The notes beneath the pieces were generated by a model that was not told the origin of the DNA, made no database searches, and saw only the letters and a list, made by a program, of their open reading frames with translations. A stretch of 64,000 nt of DNA. Source: Streptomyces laurentii (GTDB taxonomy: Bacteria > Actinomycetota > Actinomycetes > Streptomycetales > Streptomycetaceae). Made by a program: the position numbers and the translations under genes. The stretch spans positions 7,319,501 through 7,383,500 of the forward strand of contig AP017424.1 in the NCBI GenBank assembly GCA_002355495.1, given 5' to 3'. Of this stretch, positions 63,525-64,000 are shown in pieces; the first letter of the stretch is position 1; the number at the start of each line of letters is the position of its first letter.

Positions 63525-64000
63525 TCAGCCGGCCGTCCGGAGACTGTCGGCCTGCGTGAACAGGTCGTTCACGATCTTCTGGGCCGTCGCCGCGTCCTCT
63601 TGCGGGACATCGGCACGGACCCAGAGCAGATAGAGGTACGGGACCTTCGTCTTCTGGTCACGCCAGGCCCAGGCGTGCTTCATCGCGATCCGGTAGCGGT
63701 CCGCCCGGGCACCGGGTCCCGCCGCGATGTACGTGGAGTCGTCGATCTTCGTCCAGGAGGTCCGCTCATGGTCGGGGGCCGTGCGCAGGAACGCGAGCTT
63801 TTCCTCCTGGCCGCACGATGCTCCGCAGTAGTGGAATCGGAGGTCGAGCCGCAGGTCGGGAAGGAGCCCGGCTTTCACCGCATCGGGGTCGGCCCGGCAG
63901 CCGTACGTGACCGGGTCGTCGGCGTCCGCGCGGGTGCAGACGAGCTGCTTCGGGGCGCGGAAGACGACCGGGGTCCGCCCGAGGTACCAGAGGTACGAGC
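63525..64000 (-). CDS. Hypothetical protein, partial at the right edge
   Basis: The frame enters from beyond 64000 and ends at 63525, giving about 158 C-terminal residues. The visible part has four cysteines (QLVCTRADADDP, VTYGCRADPD, FHYCGASCGQEE), and the stretch KVPYLYLLWVRADVPQEDAA is strand-like. It could be an extracytoplasmic protein, but the N-terminus is not seen. No family is recognised. Confidence 0.6.
   Translation of the reverse strand, partial: SYLWYLGRTPVVFRAPKQLVCTRADADDPVTYGCRADPDAVKAGLLPDLRLDLRFHYCGASCGQEEKLAFLRTAPDHERTSWTKIDDSTYIAAGPGARADRYRIAMKHAWAWRDQKTKVPYLYLLWVRADVPQEDAATAQKIVNDLFTQADSLRTAG

Noticed and set aside
1..64000. CRISPR arrays, tRNA or rRNA genes
   Set aside because: No regularly spaced repeats, no T-loop consensus with a matching acceptor stem, and no rRNA-like stretch were found in the intergenic regions by eye.

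Overview
The window is a 64-kb piece of very high G+C DNA with Streptomyces-like gene content: GTG and TTG starts, stop/start overlaps (ATGA, GTGA), Tat and lipoprotein signals, a SpoIIE-type phosphatase, an ECF sigma factor, secreted S8, M4 and M64 proteases, and non-ribosomal peptide synthetase (NRPS) and ABC exporter genes. All assignments come from reading the sequence; no database search was run.

Left part (1-15.4 kb). The left edge holds the 5' part of an NRPS gene on the minus strand, with a decayed half adenylation domain followed by a complete one whose pocket reads as phenylalanine-like. Two MFS exporters follow; the first is interrupted by an apparent one-base deletion. From 5.7 to 7.2 kb lie gene remnants: a truncated GPH-type transporter joined to the tail of a PLP-dependent decarboxylase, and the head of a P-loop kinase. 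A cobalamin riboswitch at about 7.42-7.61 kb precedes a tightly overlapping operon for a corrinoid-type ABC importer and a two-part protein with a [2Fe-2S] ferredoxin-like tail. An IS630 transposase remnant, an intact asparagine synthetase, and two head-to-head truncated genes follow.

Middle part (15.4-30.4 kb). An ABC exporter is flanked by two very small overlapping reading frames. Then come a secreted Tat protein, an unrecognised 397-residue protein, a SpoIIE phosphatase, and a MarR-controlled set (MFS exporter, SnoaL-like protein, aldo/keto reductase). A secreted subtilisin follows, then an operon of a 16-cysteine barrel protein, a Tat-exported protein and a MauE-like membrane protein, and a membrane-anchored ricin-type lectin.

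System of greatest interest (30.4-48.8 kb). This is a type VII secretion-like locus. One operon encodes an ECF sigma factor, a membrane protein and an EssC-like FHA/transmembrane/FtsK ATPase, with all stops and starts overlapping. Convergent to it are a WXG100-like protein and a WXG-headed threonine-rich repeat protein. On the other side of a divergent promoter region is a 2259-residue modular protein with a helical secretion-type head, a hydrophobic segment and a glycosyltransferase-like core. It overlaps a gene for a beta-helix plus AAA ATPase fusion that resembles EccA in its ATPase part. No EccB, EccD, EccE or mycosin gene is present in the window.

Right part (48.8-64 kb). More decay appears: truncated TetR and DHA2 transporter genes head to head, and an SDR with an internal deletion beside an intact TetR regulator. 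Intact genes include a rhomboid-like protein, an EamA-type permease, an APC permease, an XRE-TPR regulator, M64 and M4 proteases, a DUF2165-type membrane protein (whose 3' end is duplicated 7 kb upstream), a small unknown protein and a partial gene at the right edge.
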